Below, in pieces: positions 56,333 to 64,000 of a stretch of DNA of 64,000 nt. The notes under the pieces were generated by a model. It worked only from the letters and a program-made list of their open reading frames with translations, had not been told where the DNA came from and made no database searches. Position 1 is the stretch's first letter; the number at the start of each line of letters is the position of its first letter. The translations under genes were made by a program, and so were the position numbers. Origin of the DNA: Clostridiales bacterium (GTDB lineage: Bacteria > Bacillota > Clostridia > Christensenellales > CAG-314); contig JAFLVJ010000006.1 of NCBI GenBank assembly GCA_022508375.1, positions 44,604 through 108,603 of the forward strand. The letters run 5' to 3'.

Positions 56333-56424
56333 AAGCGATTTTACAAAGTTAAAGGCTCCCCTTATTGTAATGGGAGCTGTTTGCTTTCAAGCGGACTGAG
56401 GGGATAAAGGTATCATATCTATAT

Positions 56425-56453
56425 TTGACATTATATATATTAGATGTTATACT
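56425..56453 (+). promoter_or_regulatory. Promoter of trpS
   Basis: TTGACA, 17 bases, TATACT. Short leader, no T-box. Confidence 0.75.
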
Positions 56454-56487
56454 ATACAATACCATAAATATGTGATAGAGGTCAGTT

Positions 56488-57495
56488 ATGGATGAGGTAA
56501 GCAAAAAAAGAGTATTTAGTGGCGTACAACCCACAGGCAAGGTGACACTGGGAAACTATCTGGGCGCAATCCGCAGCTGGAAACCCTTGCAAGAGCAGTA
56601 TGAATGCTTGTATTGCGTGGTGGATTTGCATTCATTGACTGTTACGCAAGTTCCCGCCGAACTTCGCAAAAACACAATGGATCTTGTTGCGCTGTATATT
56701 GCATGCGGAATAGATCCGACCAAAAGTTCACTGTTTATTCAGTCGCACGTTCACGAACATGCGGAGCTTGCTTGGATATTGGATACCATTGCTTACGTTG
56801 GTGAACTCAACCGTATGACTCAATTCAAGGATAAATCAAGGAAGCACGCAGATAATATAAATATGGGCTTGATGAACTATCCCGTGCTTATGGCAAGCGA
56901 TATTTTGCTGTATCAAACGGACGTGGTGCCTGTAGGCAAGGATCAGGTTCAGCATTTGGAGTTGGCTCGAGACCTTGCTCAGCGGTTCAATGCGCGCTAC
57001 TCGGATACGTTTGTTGTTCCCGAGGGTCATTTGAGCAAGAGCGGACAAAGTATCAAGAGTTTGCAGGATCCTACCGCCAAGATGTCTAAGTCCGACCCAA
57101 ACGACAACGCACTTATATCGTTAACAGACGACGCCGACACAATCAGGCGCAAACTGAAAAGAGCCGTTACCGATAGTGACACTTGCGTACGTCACGGTGC
57201 GGACAAGCCTGCAATAACCAATTTGCTCAATATTTACACGCTGTGTAGCGGTGTGAGCATGGCAGATGCGGAAAAGTCATTTGAGGGCAAGGGCTACGGC
57301 GAATTCAAGGATGCGGTTGCCGATGCGGTAATTTCGGTAGTGGAACCCATTCAGGCGGAGCAAAAGCGCCTTTTAGCGGACAAAGCATATCTTGAAAGCG
57401 TACTCAAGCAGGGCGCAGACAAGGCGTCGTACTTGGCGCAAAAAACTCTCAGCAAAGTTTACCGCAAGATTGGACTTATTCCACGTATCAGATAA
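56488..57495 (+). CDS. trpS: Tryptophanyl-tRNA synthetase
   Basis: 335 residues, the bacterial length. HIGH-type segment GVQPTGKVTLGNYLGA, central DQVQHLELARDLAQRFN, and KMSKS in AKMSKSDPN. AGAGG precedes the ATG. The last base of its stop is the first base of the next gene's ATG, so the DUF5685 trio is co-transcribed with it. Confidence 0.97.
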   Translation: MDEVSKKRVFSGVQPTGKVTLGNYLGAIRSWKPLQEQYECLYCVVDLHSLTVTQVPAELRKNTMDLVALYIACGIDPTKSSLFIQSHVHEHAELAWILDTIAYVGELNRMTQFKDKSRKHADNINMGLMNYPVLMASDILLYQTDVVPVGKDQVQHLELARDLAQRFNARYSDTFVVPEGHLSKSGQSIKSLQDPTAKMSKSDPNDNALISLTDDADTIRRKLKRAVTDSDTCVRHGADKPAITNLLNIYTLCSGVSMADAEKSFEGKGYGEFKDAVADAVISVVEPIQAEQKRLLADKAYLESVLKQGADKASYLAQKTLSKVYRKIGLIPRIR

Positions 57496-58346
57496 TGTTT
57501 GGATATTTAAATATAGAAAAGGACAAACTTGAAGATGGGCAACGCGGATTGTGGCAGACGTTTATGTGTGGATTGTGTTTTTCCACCAAGCAACTGTACG
57601 GCAACTATCCCCGAATGTTCATCAGCAACGACGTAAATTTCTTTAATGTGCTGTTTCACAGTGTAACCAACACAGATGTTGCGGTCACAAACAAGCGGTG
57701 TTTTTCCCATCCGATAAGGAAGAGGAGCGTTTTGCAGGAAACGGTCCTTACGGATAAATTGTCCGTTGCAAATGTACTGTTAACCTACTGGAATATTTAC
57801 GACGATACCATTGACGGCGGCAGCACAAGCAAAAAGATTGCATTGAGGTCCTTTCGCAAAGCTTACCGCAAGGCAAAAAAAGATGTCCCCGAACTGGATG
57901 AAATCCTTGCCAAGCGATATAGCGAGCTGCGCGAGCTGGAACAAAGCAACTGCAACAGTATCGACCGTGTAGCGCATGCTTTTGCATTGTTGTCGCAGGA
58001 CTTCGCAACTTCGGTTTTGGGTGAACACGCAACGGAATACGTGCAGACTCTTGCTTATAATCTTGGCAAGTGGATTTACCTTATTGATGCATTAGATGAT
58101 GCAACTAAGGACATTAAACGCCGTAACTATAACCCGTTTGTGTCATGCTACAACGTTCAATCCGCGCAAGAACTTAGTAAGAAGTATGACGAGTTGCAGT
58201 TTTTGATGTTCGCGGTGCTCAACCGAATTGCGCAGTCGTACAATGATCTCAATTTGACGAAATACACCTGTATTTTGAACAACGTGCTTTTTGACAGTAT
58301 TCGCGACAAAACCAAGCAGGTATTAAACAGATATAAAACGGAGTAA
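57495..58346 (+). CDS. DUF5685 family protein
   Basis: 283 residues. Matches the DUF5685 pattern: FGYLNIEKDKLEDGQRGLWQTFMCGLC at the N-terminus, cysteine pairs, and helical middle with YWNIYDDTIDG and a DALDDATKDIKRRNYNPF stretch. The acid-rich helices (YDDTIDG; DALDDA) recall prenyltransferase-like folds, but no function is proven. Followed by a J-domain-like protein, a frequent partner of this family. Confidence 0.82.
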   Translation: MFGYLNIEKDKLEDGQRGLWQTFMCGLCFSTKQLYGNYPRMFISNDVNFFNVLFHSVTNTDVAVTNKRCFSHPIRKRSVLQETVLTDKLSVANVLLTYWNIYDDTIDGGSTSKKIALRSFRKAYRKAKKDVPELDEILAKRYSELRELEQSNCNSIDRVAHAFALLSQDFATSVLGEHATEYVQTLAYNLGKWIYLIDALDDATKDIKRRNYNPFVSCYNVQSAQELSKKYDELQFLMFAVLNRIAQSYNDLNLTKYTCILNNVLFDSIRDKTKQVLNRYKTE

Positions 58347-58348
58347 CA

Positions 58349-58972
58349 ATGATTTACAACGCATACGAAATATTAGGACTATCGGAATCCGCTACAATGG
58401 AGGAGGTCGAAGCTCGCTACAACGAACTTCGGGCGCAGTATCAACGCGACCGATTTCTGCCCGGCGACGAAGGCGAAGAGGCTTCGGAAAAACTTCAACG
58501 ACTGGAAGTAGCCTATCGCGATATCAAGCTGCAACAGGAAGAGCAGGCTCAAGCCAAGACTTTTGAGGAAGACACCGATTACAGTGCGATTCAGGAGTTG
58601 GTGAAAAACGGCAAGCTGGACGAAGCGCAAAAACTATTGGACGCGCGTACAAGCCGTGATGCTGAGTGGCACTATATTCAGTCTATCCTGTTTTACAAGC
58701 GCAATTGGTTTTTGGAAAGCAAGACGCAATTGGAGCTTGCTTGTCAGATGGACCCGAACAATGCTCGCTACAAGCAAAGCCTTGAGAAACTGACCAAAAT
58801 CCTCGCAAGCAACACAATCAGTCCCGACGAACTTCGAACCAATTCTCGTCCAGTAAACGATCAACCGCAATTTGGAGCGGGCAACGGCACCTGTACGGGT
58901 AGTACTTGCACCGATTGTTTGTTGTGCAACATGTGCTGCAATTGCTGTCAGTGTATGGGCGGTGGTTGCTGA
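58349..58972 (+). CDS. DnaJ-like domain protein without HPD, with a cysteine-rich tail
   Basis: 207 residues. Residues 3-65 follow a J-domain (NAYEILGLSESATMEEVEARY ... LQRLEVAYRDIK), but QYQRDRF stands where HPD should be, so DnaK stimulation is doubtful. A short TPR-like helical part follows. The last 28 residues hold 11 cysteines (CTGSTCTDCLLCNMCCNCCQ), like the tails of other DUF5685-linked J proteins; possibly a metal or membrane-palmitoyl-like anchor site. The stop overlaps the next ATG. Confidence 0.8.
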   Translation: MIYNAYEILGLSESATMEEVEARYNELRAQYQRDRFLPGDEGEEASEKLQRLEVAYRDIKLQQEEQAQAKTFEEDTDYSAIQELVKNGKLDEAQKLLDARTSRDAEWHYIQSILFYKRNWFLESKTQLELACQMDPNNARYKQSLEKLTKILASNTISPDELRTNSRPVNDQPQFGAGNGTCTGSTCTDCLLCNMCCNCCQCMGGGC

Positions 58973-59607
58973 TGAACAAAGCAAAGCTAATTGCCGTAAG
59001 CGGTATTTGTAGCGCTGTGACGGTGGTGTGCTTACTGCTTGCAAGTGTGTTTCCCTACGGAGTGTTGATTTACGCGGTGATAGCATCTGTTGCTGTAGCA
59101 ATGCCGATGCTCATCGACGGGCGTAATTTAACCTACTCGCTACTCGTATATGCCGCAAGTATCGTTGTGGGTGCGCTTAGCGGAACGCTCATAGGTAACA
59201 TACTGTACGTCGCGCCCATCGTCTTGTTTTGTTTGCCCTTTGCAATAGTCAAGGTGTACGGTGAAACGCTAAAACTAACGGCTAAAGTTGACCGCACTGA
59301 AACGCTATACGATCCTTTTGAACAGGGTGATGACACACAGGTGGTTTCAGTACAATTAAACGGGCGCAAACGGTTACCGACGTTTGTCAAATGGACAATC
59401 TATTACATATTGTTGGAACTGGGTATTTTCTTGACGTTGATTGCGACCAATTATTTGACGCCTGCCGTTTTGGACAGATTAAAGTCGTCCAATTGGCTGT
59501 TTTGGGTGATTATTGCCGTAGCACAGCTTGTCGTTCCGCTTTACGATATTCTCCTGCGCGGTTGTCTTATTGGCGCAGTCAAGGTCATGAAGCGGGTAAT
59601 AAAGTAA
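58972..59607 (+). CDS. Membrane protein of the DUF5685 operon
   Basis: 211 residues with about six hydrophobic segments (LIAVSGICSAVTVVCLLLAS, VLIYAVIASVAVAMPMLI, LLVYAASIVVGALSGTLIGN, VAPIVLFCLPFAIV, YYILLELGIFLTLIATNYL, WVIIAVAQLVVPLYDILL). ATG 58972 overlaps the previous stop by one base; the upstream frame to 58906 is unlikely. Function not recognised. Confidence 0.75.
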   Translation: MNKAKLIAVSGICSAVTVVCLLLASVFPYGVLIYAVIASVAVAMPMLIDGRNLTYSLLVYAASIVVGALSGTLIGNILYVAPIVLFCLPFAIVKVYGETLKLTAKVDRTETLYDPFEQGDDTQVVSVQLNGRKRLPTFVKWTIYYILLELGIFLTLIATNYLTPAVLDRLKSSNWLFWVIIAVAQLVVPLYDILLRGCLIGAVKVMKRVIK

Positions 59608-59608
59608 C

Positions 59609-59641
59609 AAAAGGCTTTCCTTACATAGGGTAGCCTTTTTG
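59609..59641 (+). terminator. Terminator of the trpS operon
   Basis: AAAAGGCT / AGCCTTTT with a 15-base loop, T5. Confidence 0.75.
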
Positions 59642-59684
59642 TGTAAATTATTCATTTCTCACTTTCAATTCCTATTCGTCTTTT

Positions 59685-59867
59685 AGTAATTCTTCGATTA
59701 CGCATAGTTCGGCAGATTTTTTGCTTGGTCGAAGCAATGACATCGGTGTAGTGGAAATACAGCGCGATTTACCGTCAGACCAACGCGAATTACTCAACTT
59801 ATACATTCAATTGTCCGATAGAGATAAAAATAGGCTTATCGGATATGCACAGGGGCTAGTTGGCTAA
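59685..59867 (+). pseudogene. 3' remnant of an XRE-family regulator gene
   Basis: A frame without a start reads SSADFLLGRSNDIGVVEIQ ... LYIQLSDRDKNRLIGYAQGL and stops at 59865. S-A-D-F-L-L-G-R is the conserved end of the XRE HTH; the DNA-binding front is missing. The C-terminal helix pair resembles regulators of the 3.7-kb type. No other gene is seen in 59642-59972. Confidence 0.55.
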
Positions 59868-59901
59868 ATTTGTCGTTTTTGTGTTTAGTAGCGTAAAACC
59901 G

Positions 59902-59930
59902 TTGACAAAACAAATAAAGTGCGTTATTAT
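59902..59930 (+). promoter_or_regulatory. Promoter of tRNA-Met
   Basis: TTGACA, 17 bases, TATTAT; a second possible -10 (TATAAT) lies three bases further on. Confidence 0.65.
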
Positions 59931-59972
59931 AATCAAGCGTTGATAAGATGAGCAATCAATGCAAATAGATAT

Positions 59973-60050
59973 CGCGGGGTAGAGCAGTCCGGTAGCTCAT
60001 CGGGCTCATAACCCGAAGGTCGTGTGGTTCAAATCCCGCCCCCGCAACCA
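59973..60050 (+). tRNA. tRNA-Met (CAT), initiator type, 78 bases
   Basis: The acceptor CGCGGGG / CCCCGCA has the C1-A72 mismatch, and the anticodon stem has the three G-C pairs (CGGG-CTCATAA-CCCG) that mark initiator tRNA. CCA is encoded. The T stem before TTCAAAT reads TGTGG against CCCGC, pairing at only two positions, and the gene is one base longer than usual. A good promoter and terminator suggest it is transcribed. Confidence 0.88.
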
Positions 60051-60055
60051 GTAAA

Positions 60056-60086
60056 GCACCAAGTTTACACTTGGTGCTTTTTTTTT
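60056..60086 (+). terminator. Terminator of tRNA-Met
   Basis: GCACCAAGT / ACTTGGTGC, four-base loop, T9. Confidence 0.9.
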
Positions 60087-60200
60087 CGCGGGGTTAATGA
60101 TATAGTTGACACATTTTGTTGATTTTTAGGACTAAACATATTACAATATATAAAAATAAAATCATTACGAAATAAAATGTAGAGGAACAGGAGAGAGAAT

Positions 60201-60869
60201 ATGGCATACAGAGATGAACCGAAAGAACCTGTAAGCGTTGCGGTTGCGATAATCGTTGCTATTGTATATGTTGTGGCTGCTGTACTTTGCGCTCTATGTT
60301 TTTTAACAACGGATATAGTAGCCGGGCTGTTGGGTAAAATAATATCGTCGTTAAATGAAGCTTCTTTGCAGGCGCTTGTACAGCTTTACGGATATATGCT
60401 GCTTGCACTAATGCCGTCCGCTATCATATTTTTAGCCAACAAGGCGCCTTTTGAAATGACAACTTTCACAAGAGTTTTACTATGGATTGTCGGTGTACTT
60501 GGCATGGCGGGACTAATTTGGTTGTTCTTCCACATTTCAGCGCAACCCGAATATGCCGAGACGTTGGGCAAAACGGGCAGGGATCTGTACGGAATAACTT
60601 GGCTACGCGTATCCTCTATAGTCAGCGCTGTGGGCGTAATCTCGATAAACGTGATGTCCAATTTCCGTCCGAACTTCAATCCTAACCATTGGTTGGGCGG
60701 CTTTTGTGATGTGATTTGGGAATTTGCGCAAGGACAGATCAGTTATGTGCTTTTCACACTTCTTTGCTTTGCAACGTTGCCGTGGGCGTTTTTGATACTG
60801 CCTATCTCGGGCGTATATATTTTCGTTCTGCTTACCACGTTGTATGCTTTGTGCGACTCGGGTGATTAA
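60201..60869 (+). CDS. Hypothetical membrane protein
   Basis: 222 residues, five or six membrane segments (SVAVAIIVAIVYVVAAVLCA, LVQLYGYMLLALMPSAII, VLLWIVGVLGMAGLIWLFF, SSIVSAVGVISINVM, VLFTLLCFATLPWAFLILPI). Family not recognised. AACAGGAG precedes the start. It stands between the tRNA and the CotH gene with its own terminator. Confidence 0.7.
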   Translation: MAYRDEPKEPVSVAVAIIVAIVYVVAAVLCALCFLTTDIVAGLLGKIISSLNEASLQALVQLYGYMLLALMPSAIIFLANKAPFEMTTFTRVLLWIVGVLGMAGLIWLFFHISAQPEYAETLGKTGRDLYGITWLRVSSIVSAVGVISINVMSNFRPNFNPNHWLGGFCDVIWEFAQGQISYVLFTLLCFATLPWAFLILPISGVYIFVLLTTLYALCDSGD

Positions 60870-60889
60870 AACCTTAGACATGACAACAT

Positions 60890-60914
60890 AAAAAGCCCTT
60901 TTCGGGGCTTTTTC
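60890..60914 (+). terminator. Terminator after the membrane protein gene
   Basis: AAAGCCC / GGGCTTT, T5. Confidence 0.8.
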
Positions 60915-61006
60915 TTTTTGCGACAAAAATAATTTTTCACAGATATTTAATTATATGTGGTCTAATGATGGAAAGTATGATACAATATCAGCATTAGGAG
61001 GTCAAT

Positions 61007-63001
61007 ATGAAAAAAACTCTTGTTTTTATTCTTTTGATTGCATTGATTTTTACATTCGCTGCTTGTGACCTTTCCGGCAATTCAAACGGTAATGGCGGCA
61101 ACGGAGGAACAGGTGGCAACGGAGGAACAGGCGGTGACGGTGGTGACGGCGGTAACCAAGGCGACGGACCGAAAGAGCACGTTCACAGCTATAGTACCGT
61201 TTGGTCCACTGATGACACTTATCACTGGCGTCAGGCGAATTGCGAACACGCCGACTTGGTAACGGACAAGGCTGAACACAGTTTTACAAACGGTTACTGT
61301 TCGGTTTGTAACGCCGAGGATAAGAGCGTAGAACATCAACACAGATATTCTGACGGCTGGACGAGCGATGACACTCATCACTGGCATGCTGCAATATGCG
61401 AACACACAACGGAAGTCAGTGGCAAGGCGAAACATACCTTTGTAACGGGCAGATGTTCCGTGTGTCAGGCGCTTGACCCCAACTACAGTGATTATCCTTA
61501 CGAATTCGGTGACGCGGTAAGTATCAACAACAGCGCGTTTTACAAGGATTATTCCGACGAGGAAAAGCAACTGTACTACACGCTGTGGTCGGAAAACACA
61601 ACCGTGAGTATTAAGATAGACATATCCCCCTTCGAACTAGCCAAGATAAACGAAGCTGTTGGCGACTACTTTAACGGCAACACATTGAAGGCGGACACTT
61701 ATCGCAAATGCAACCTTACAATCATTGTAAACGGCGTGGAGTACTACTACGAGGAAGTAGGTATCCGCATGCGCGGTAACACTTCGCGCAGGTACTTTAC
61801 CGACAGCAACGGCAAGATCAACAACTACGTGCATTTCCGTTTTTCGTTGTCCGAAACCTTTGACGGCGACGAATATGAGGGCAACGCTTGGGGCAAGGAA
61901 GTTTACCACGACTGGACCAACGATGCCGCAGGACGCAAGGCACGTAAAAACCGCAGTTTTGCCACTATGGAAAAGTTCTACTACAAGTGGAACAAAAACT
62001 ACGACCAGACTTACATTCGCGAAGTTTACGCTAACCGTATGTTCCAAGCCTATGGCATACTTGCTCCGCACATTACGCTGACGCAGTTGTTTATATCACA
62101 AAACAGCCAAATGGAAAGTTTCGGCGTGGGTAACCTGTACGAAACGGTAGATAAAGCGTTTATAAAACGTAACTTCAGCAAGGCGCGCAAGGGTGGCGAT
62201 TTGTACAAATGTGGTTGGGGTTCGGGCGTCGGCGCCGATCTCTCGTCGTATGACAATCGATACGGTGTGGAAACTCCAACACAAACGTTCACCTATTCAT
62301 TGAAAACCAACGATGACCGAACTGCAGCCGATTACAACCACAACGCATACCTCAAGGCGTTTATCGACATGTTGAAAACGAACAAAAACGCTGCCGACTT
62401 CAAGTCAAAACTGGAAGCAATGGTGGATATGGATTACTTTGCACGGTTCGAGGCGGTCAACTACCTACTTGGCAACCCCGACTGTATCCGTAACAACTCC
62501 AACAACTATTACATATACTTTGTTCCCGTTGACGGCGAAAACTACTCCGAGAGCGATACATATATCATTCCGTACGACTACGACCGTTGCCTAGGCTCAA
62601 ATATGGATTGGAACCCACAGGAAAGCATGGTTAACGCAAAGCCGTACGCAACAAACGGTTGGGCAGGAGATTGCAACAATCCCCTTTATACCAAGACTAT
62701 CTTGGCTAGCGGTTCGAGCTACCGAGCATTATATACAACGGCAATACGTGACGTGTTAGCCGGCGAGTGGTTCACGTATGACAATTATCAAAAGCTGTAC
62801 AAGGCATACGAACACAATTACGGCAATCTGGCAATGCCTTCGCAAGCGGTAAAGGACCAATGCGGAAAGAACGTTCAGATGTCGCGCTTTGTGTTCAGCG
62901 AAACGGAAAGTAACGACATACACAGTGACAATGCTAACCTGACTGTCAAGTCCTATTTCCAACAAAAGCGTACTACAGCAACGAATAACTTGGATAAGTA
63001 A
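61007..63001 (+). CDS. CotH-family protein kinase-like lipoprotein with His/Cys repeats
   Basis: 664 residues. Lipobox FAAC, then a Gly/Asn linker. Next come two copies of a ~45-residue unit (H-x-H-x-Y-S-x-x-W-S-x-D-D-T-x-H-W ... C-E-H ... C-S-V-C), His/Cys-rich and perhaps metal-binding. CotH domain follows: IIVNGVEYYYEEVGIRMRGN, ANRMFQAYGI, IPYDYDRCLG with the Asp of the metal site. CotH kinases phosphorylate spore-coat proteins; surface CotH lipoproteins are also common in cellulolytic and gut Clostridia. AGGAGG upstream of the ATG. Confidence 0.87.
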   Translation: MKKTLVFILLIALIFTFAACDLSGNSNGNGGNGGTGGNGGTGGDGGDGGNQGDGPKEHVHSYSTVWSTDDTYHWRQANCEHADLVTDKAEHSFTNGYCSVCNAEDKSVEHQHRYSDGWTSDDTHHWHAAICEHTTEVSGKAKHTFVTGRCSVCQALDPNYSDYPYEFGDAVSINNSAFYKDYSDEEKQLYYTLWSENTTVSIKIDISPFELAKINEAVGDYFNGNTLKADTYRKCNLTIIVNGVEYYYEEVGIRMRGNTSRRYFTDSNGKINNYVHFRFSLSETFDGDEYEGNAWGKEVYHDWTNDAAGRKARKNRSFATMEKFYYKWNKNYDQTYIREVYANRMFQAYGILAPHITLTQLFISQNSQMESFGVGNLYETVDKAFIKRNFSKARKGGDLYKCGWGSGVGADLSSYDNRYGVETPTQTFTYSLKTNDDRTAADYNHNAYLKAFIDMLKTNKNAADFKSKLEAMVDMDYFARFEAVNYLLGNPDCIRNNSNNYYIYFVPVDGENYSESDTYIIPYDYDRCLGSNMDWNPQESMVNAKPYATNGWAGDCNNPLYTKTILASGSSYRALYTTAIRDVLAGEWFTYDNYQKLYKAYEHNYGNLAMPSQAVKDQCGKNVQMSRFVFSETESNDIHSDNANLTVKSYFQQKRTTATNNLDK

Positions 63002-63020
63002 ATATTTTATAACTGTTTTT

Positions 63021-63050
63021 AAACTCCCCTTATCACAGGGGAGTTTTAAT
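63021..63050 (+). terminator. Terminator of the CotH gene
   Basis: AAACTCCCCT / AGGGGAGTTT, six-base loop. Confidence 0.8.
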
Positions 63051-63170
63051 ATTATGTGGCAATTTGTTACATTTATATCTTTTATTCACGTCTTCGCTGT
63101 TTTCCGTCAGCATATATTGGATATACTATATACACAAATTTAATTTCCTACAAAACTACAGGAGGTAAAT

Positions 63171-63347
63171 ATGAAAACAATAGTAAATGAAGATTGTATA
63201 GGCTGCGGAATGTGTGCGGAGGTGTGTCCCGAGGTGTTTGAAATGGGCGCGGACGGTTTTTCGCACGTGGTTGGCGATCCCGACGAATGTTCAACGAAAG
63301 TGATGCAGGCGGCGGAGGTGTGTCCCGTCAATGCCATAGAGATTTGA
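63171..63347 (+). CDS. Small 4Fe-4S ferredoxin
   Basis: 58 residues. C-I-G-C-G-M-C-A-E-V-C-P near the N-terminus and E-V-C-P-V-N-A-I at the C-terminus give the four cysteines of one [4Fe-4S] cluster, as in Clostridial and Thermotoga-type monocluster ferredoxins; the cysteine at residue 18 and that near 43 may pair as a disulphide. AGGAGG lies seven bases before ATG 63171. A one-electron carrier for anaerobic metabolism. Confidence 0.93.
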   Translation: MKTIVNEDCIGCGMCAEVCPEVFEMGADGFSHVVGDPDECSTKVMQAAEVCPVNAIEI

Positions 63348-63398
63348 GACGGTATCAACTTCGCAATACCACGTCAAACTTCGCATTTTATCAAATCA

Positions 63399-63413
63399 CG
63401 TACGTCAAGTACG
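63399..63413. repeat. Short palindromic repeat in intergenic sequence
   Basis: CGTAC-GTCAA-GTACG. A related arrangement, CGTAC-AAGTCAA-GTACG, occurs at 63840-63856. Both lie in pyrimidine-rich non-coding sequence, suggesting a dispersed REP-like element. Confidence 0.4.
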
Positions 63414-63505
63414 CCTCCTCTCAAAAATGCTCGTTTGCCTCGTCTTGCTCGCTTCTACCGTTTCAAATAATATTTAATTATAATATAACACCGTGTAACA
63501 ACACA

Positions 63506-63545
63506 AAATACAGGCTCCTATATGTAATTGGTGCCTGTATTTTTA
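63506..63545 (+). terminator. Terminator downstream of the ferredoxin gene
   Basis: ATACAGGC / GCCTGTAT with a T5 tail, about 160 bases after the ferredoxin stop. Confidence 0.6.
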
Positions 63546-64000
63546 TAAGCTGAGGTAGCGTATATATTTCGTATCATATCATGTTTATACAGTTGTTAAA
63601 ATATTGTATATACGGCGTTATGGATATGTTTATATGCTAGACAAAGCATTATGACAGACATACTATATATTGTGTCAAAAGCGAAAAAATAGCACTAGAT
63701 ATTGTGTTTCAACCGTTGACATTCATAGCGTACTGTGGTACAGTAGAAACACTCCCGCTTTGTGGGACCACACGAGCCTTGAACACTGCAAGCCGAAACG
63801 TTGTATCTTGAGCGTCCTTGCCACATTCTATTGCTCCCACGTACAAGTCAAGTACGAGTTCGCAATGCAATGCCGGCAATTACACACAATCTACACCCTT
63901 TCGGTGCGAAGCAGTTTTGGCGGATGGAATGGACTGTTAGACAAGTAAAGACGTATGAAGCTGTACTGGACGTACTGCAAATACGGATTCACGCAGGATA
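63546..64000. other. Right end of the window, no supported gene
   Basis: The stretch is A+T-rich with scattered G+C-rich patches. A frame from ATG 63921 stays open to the edge (MEWTVRQVKTYEAVL), preceded by GGCGGATGG, and could be the first residues of a gene, but it is too short to judge. Nothing else is visible. Confidence 0.3.

Noticed and set aside
60106..60147. Promoter for the 222-residue membrane protein (TTGACA at 60106)
   Set aside because: The only good -10 candidate (TACAAT) is about 30 bases away, too far for a sigma-A promoter.
1..64000. CRISPR array or cas genes
   Set aside because: No regularly spaced 25-40 base repeats and no Cas-like protein were seen; the 23-bp repeat occurs only twice, 4.5 kb apart.

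Overview
The window looks like chromosome of an uncultured, low-to-mid GC Firmicute of the class Clostridia, possibly Christensenellales-like. This is inferred from A/G-rich Shine-Dalgarno sites, sigma-A promoters of the TTGACA-N17-TATAAT type, a yybP-ykoY manganese riboswitch, a Spo0A-like DNA-binding domain, CotH and DUF5685 proteins, and many surface lipoproteins. The carbohydrate genes (galactanase tail, pullulanase, galactose operon, a beta-galactosidase remnant) and an M60 mucinase-like protease suggest a host-associated, glycan-using anaerobe. The species cannot be named from the sequence.

Layout. 0-6 kb: end of a GH53-like galactanase, a pullulanase lipoprotein, a ComF/XRE pair, and a riboswitch-controlled pair of cation exporters. 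6-18.4 kb: an accessory island next to tRNA-Ser(CGA). It holds a minus-strand five-cistron operon built round a 1360-residue GIY-YIG/helicase/methyltransferase fusion with a separate M-like subunit, then three plus-strand genes (zinc-ribbon membrane protein, alpha/beta hydrolase, DUF2971 protein). Decayed tRNA-flank copies and a 23-bp direct repeat lie at its internal joints. 18.4-35.9 kb: envelope genes, all on the minus strand: a membrane-anchored M60 peptidase, a MoxR-DUF58-BatA/VWA operon with a lipoprotein, and a large repeat lipoprotein with a long leader. 36-42 kb: an AraC regulator divergent from galK-galT-galE-galM. 42-48.6 kb: a four-gene operon with a divergent release-factor paralogue, a UvrD-like helicase, a coiled-coil protein and a membrane protein with an extracellular repeat domain. 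48.7-60 kb: GltS, an acyltransferase, a Spo0A C-terminal-domain protein, a candidate structured RNA, leuS, cysK-like, a small lipoprotein, trpS and a DUF5685/J-domain/membrane trio. 60-64 kb: initiator-type tRNA-Met, a membrane protein, a CotH lipoprotein, a ferredoxin, and 650 bases without a supported gene.

How genes work together. The galactanase tail, GH2 remnant and Leloir genes point to import and use of galactosides. The Mn riboswitch plus two exporters form a metal-relief unit. MoxR, DUF58 and the VWA proteins probably form an ATPase-driven envelope complex. The best candidates for undescribed biology are the island operon with its 23-residue membrane peptide, the release-factor-like/helicase operon, and the receiver-less Spo0A protein.
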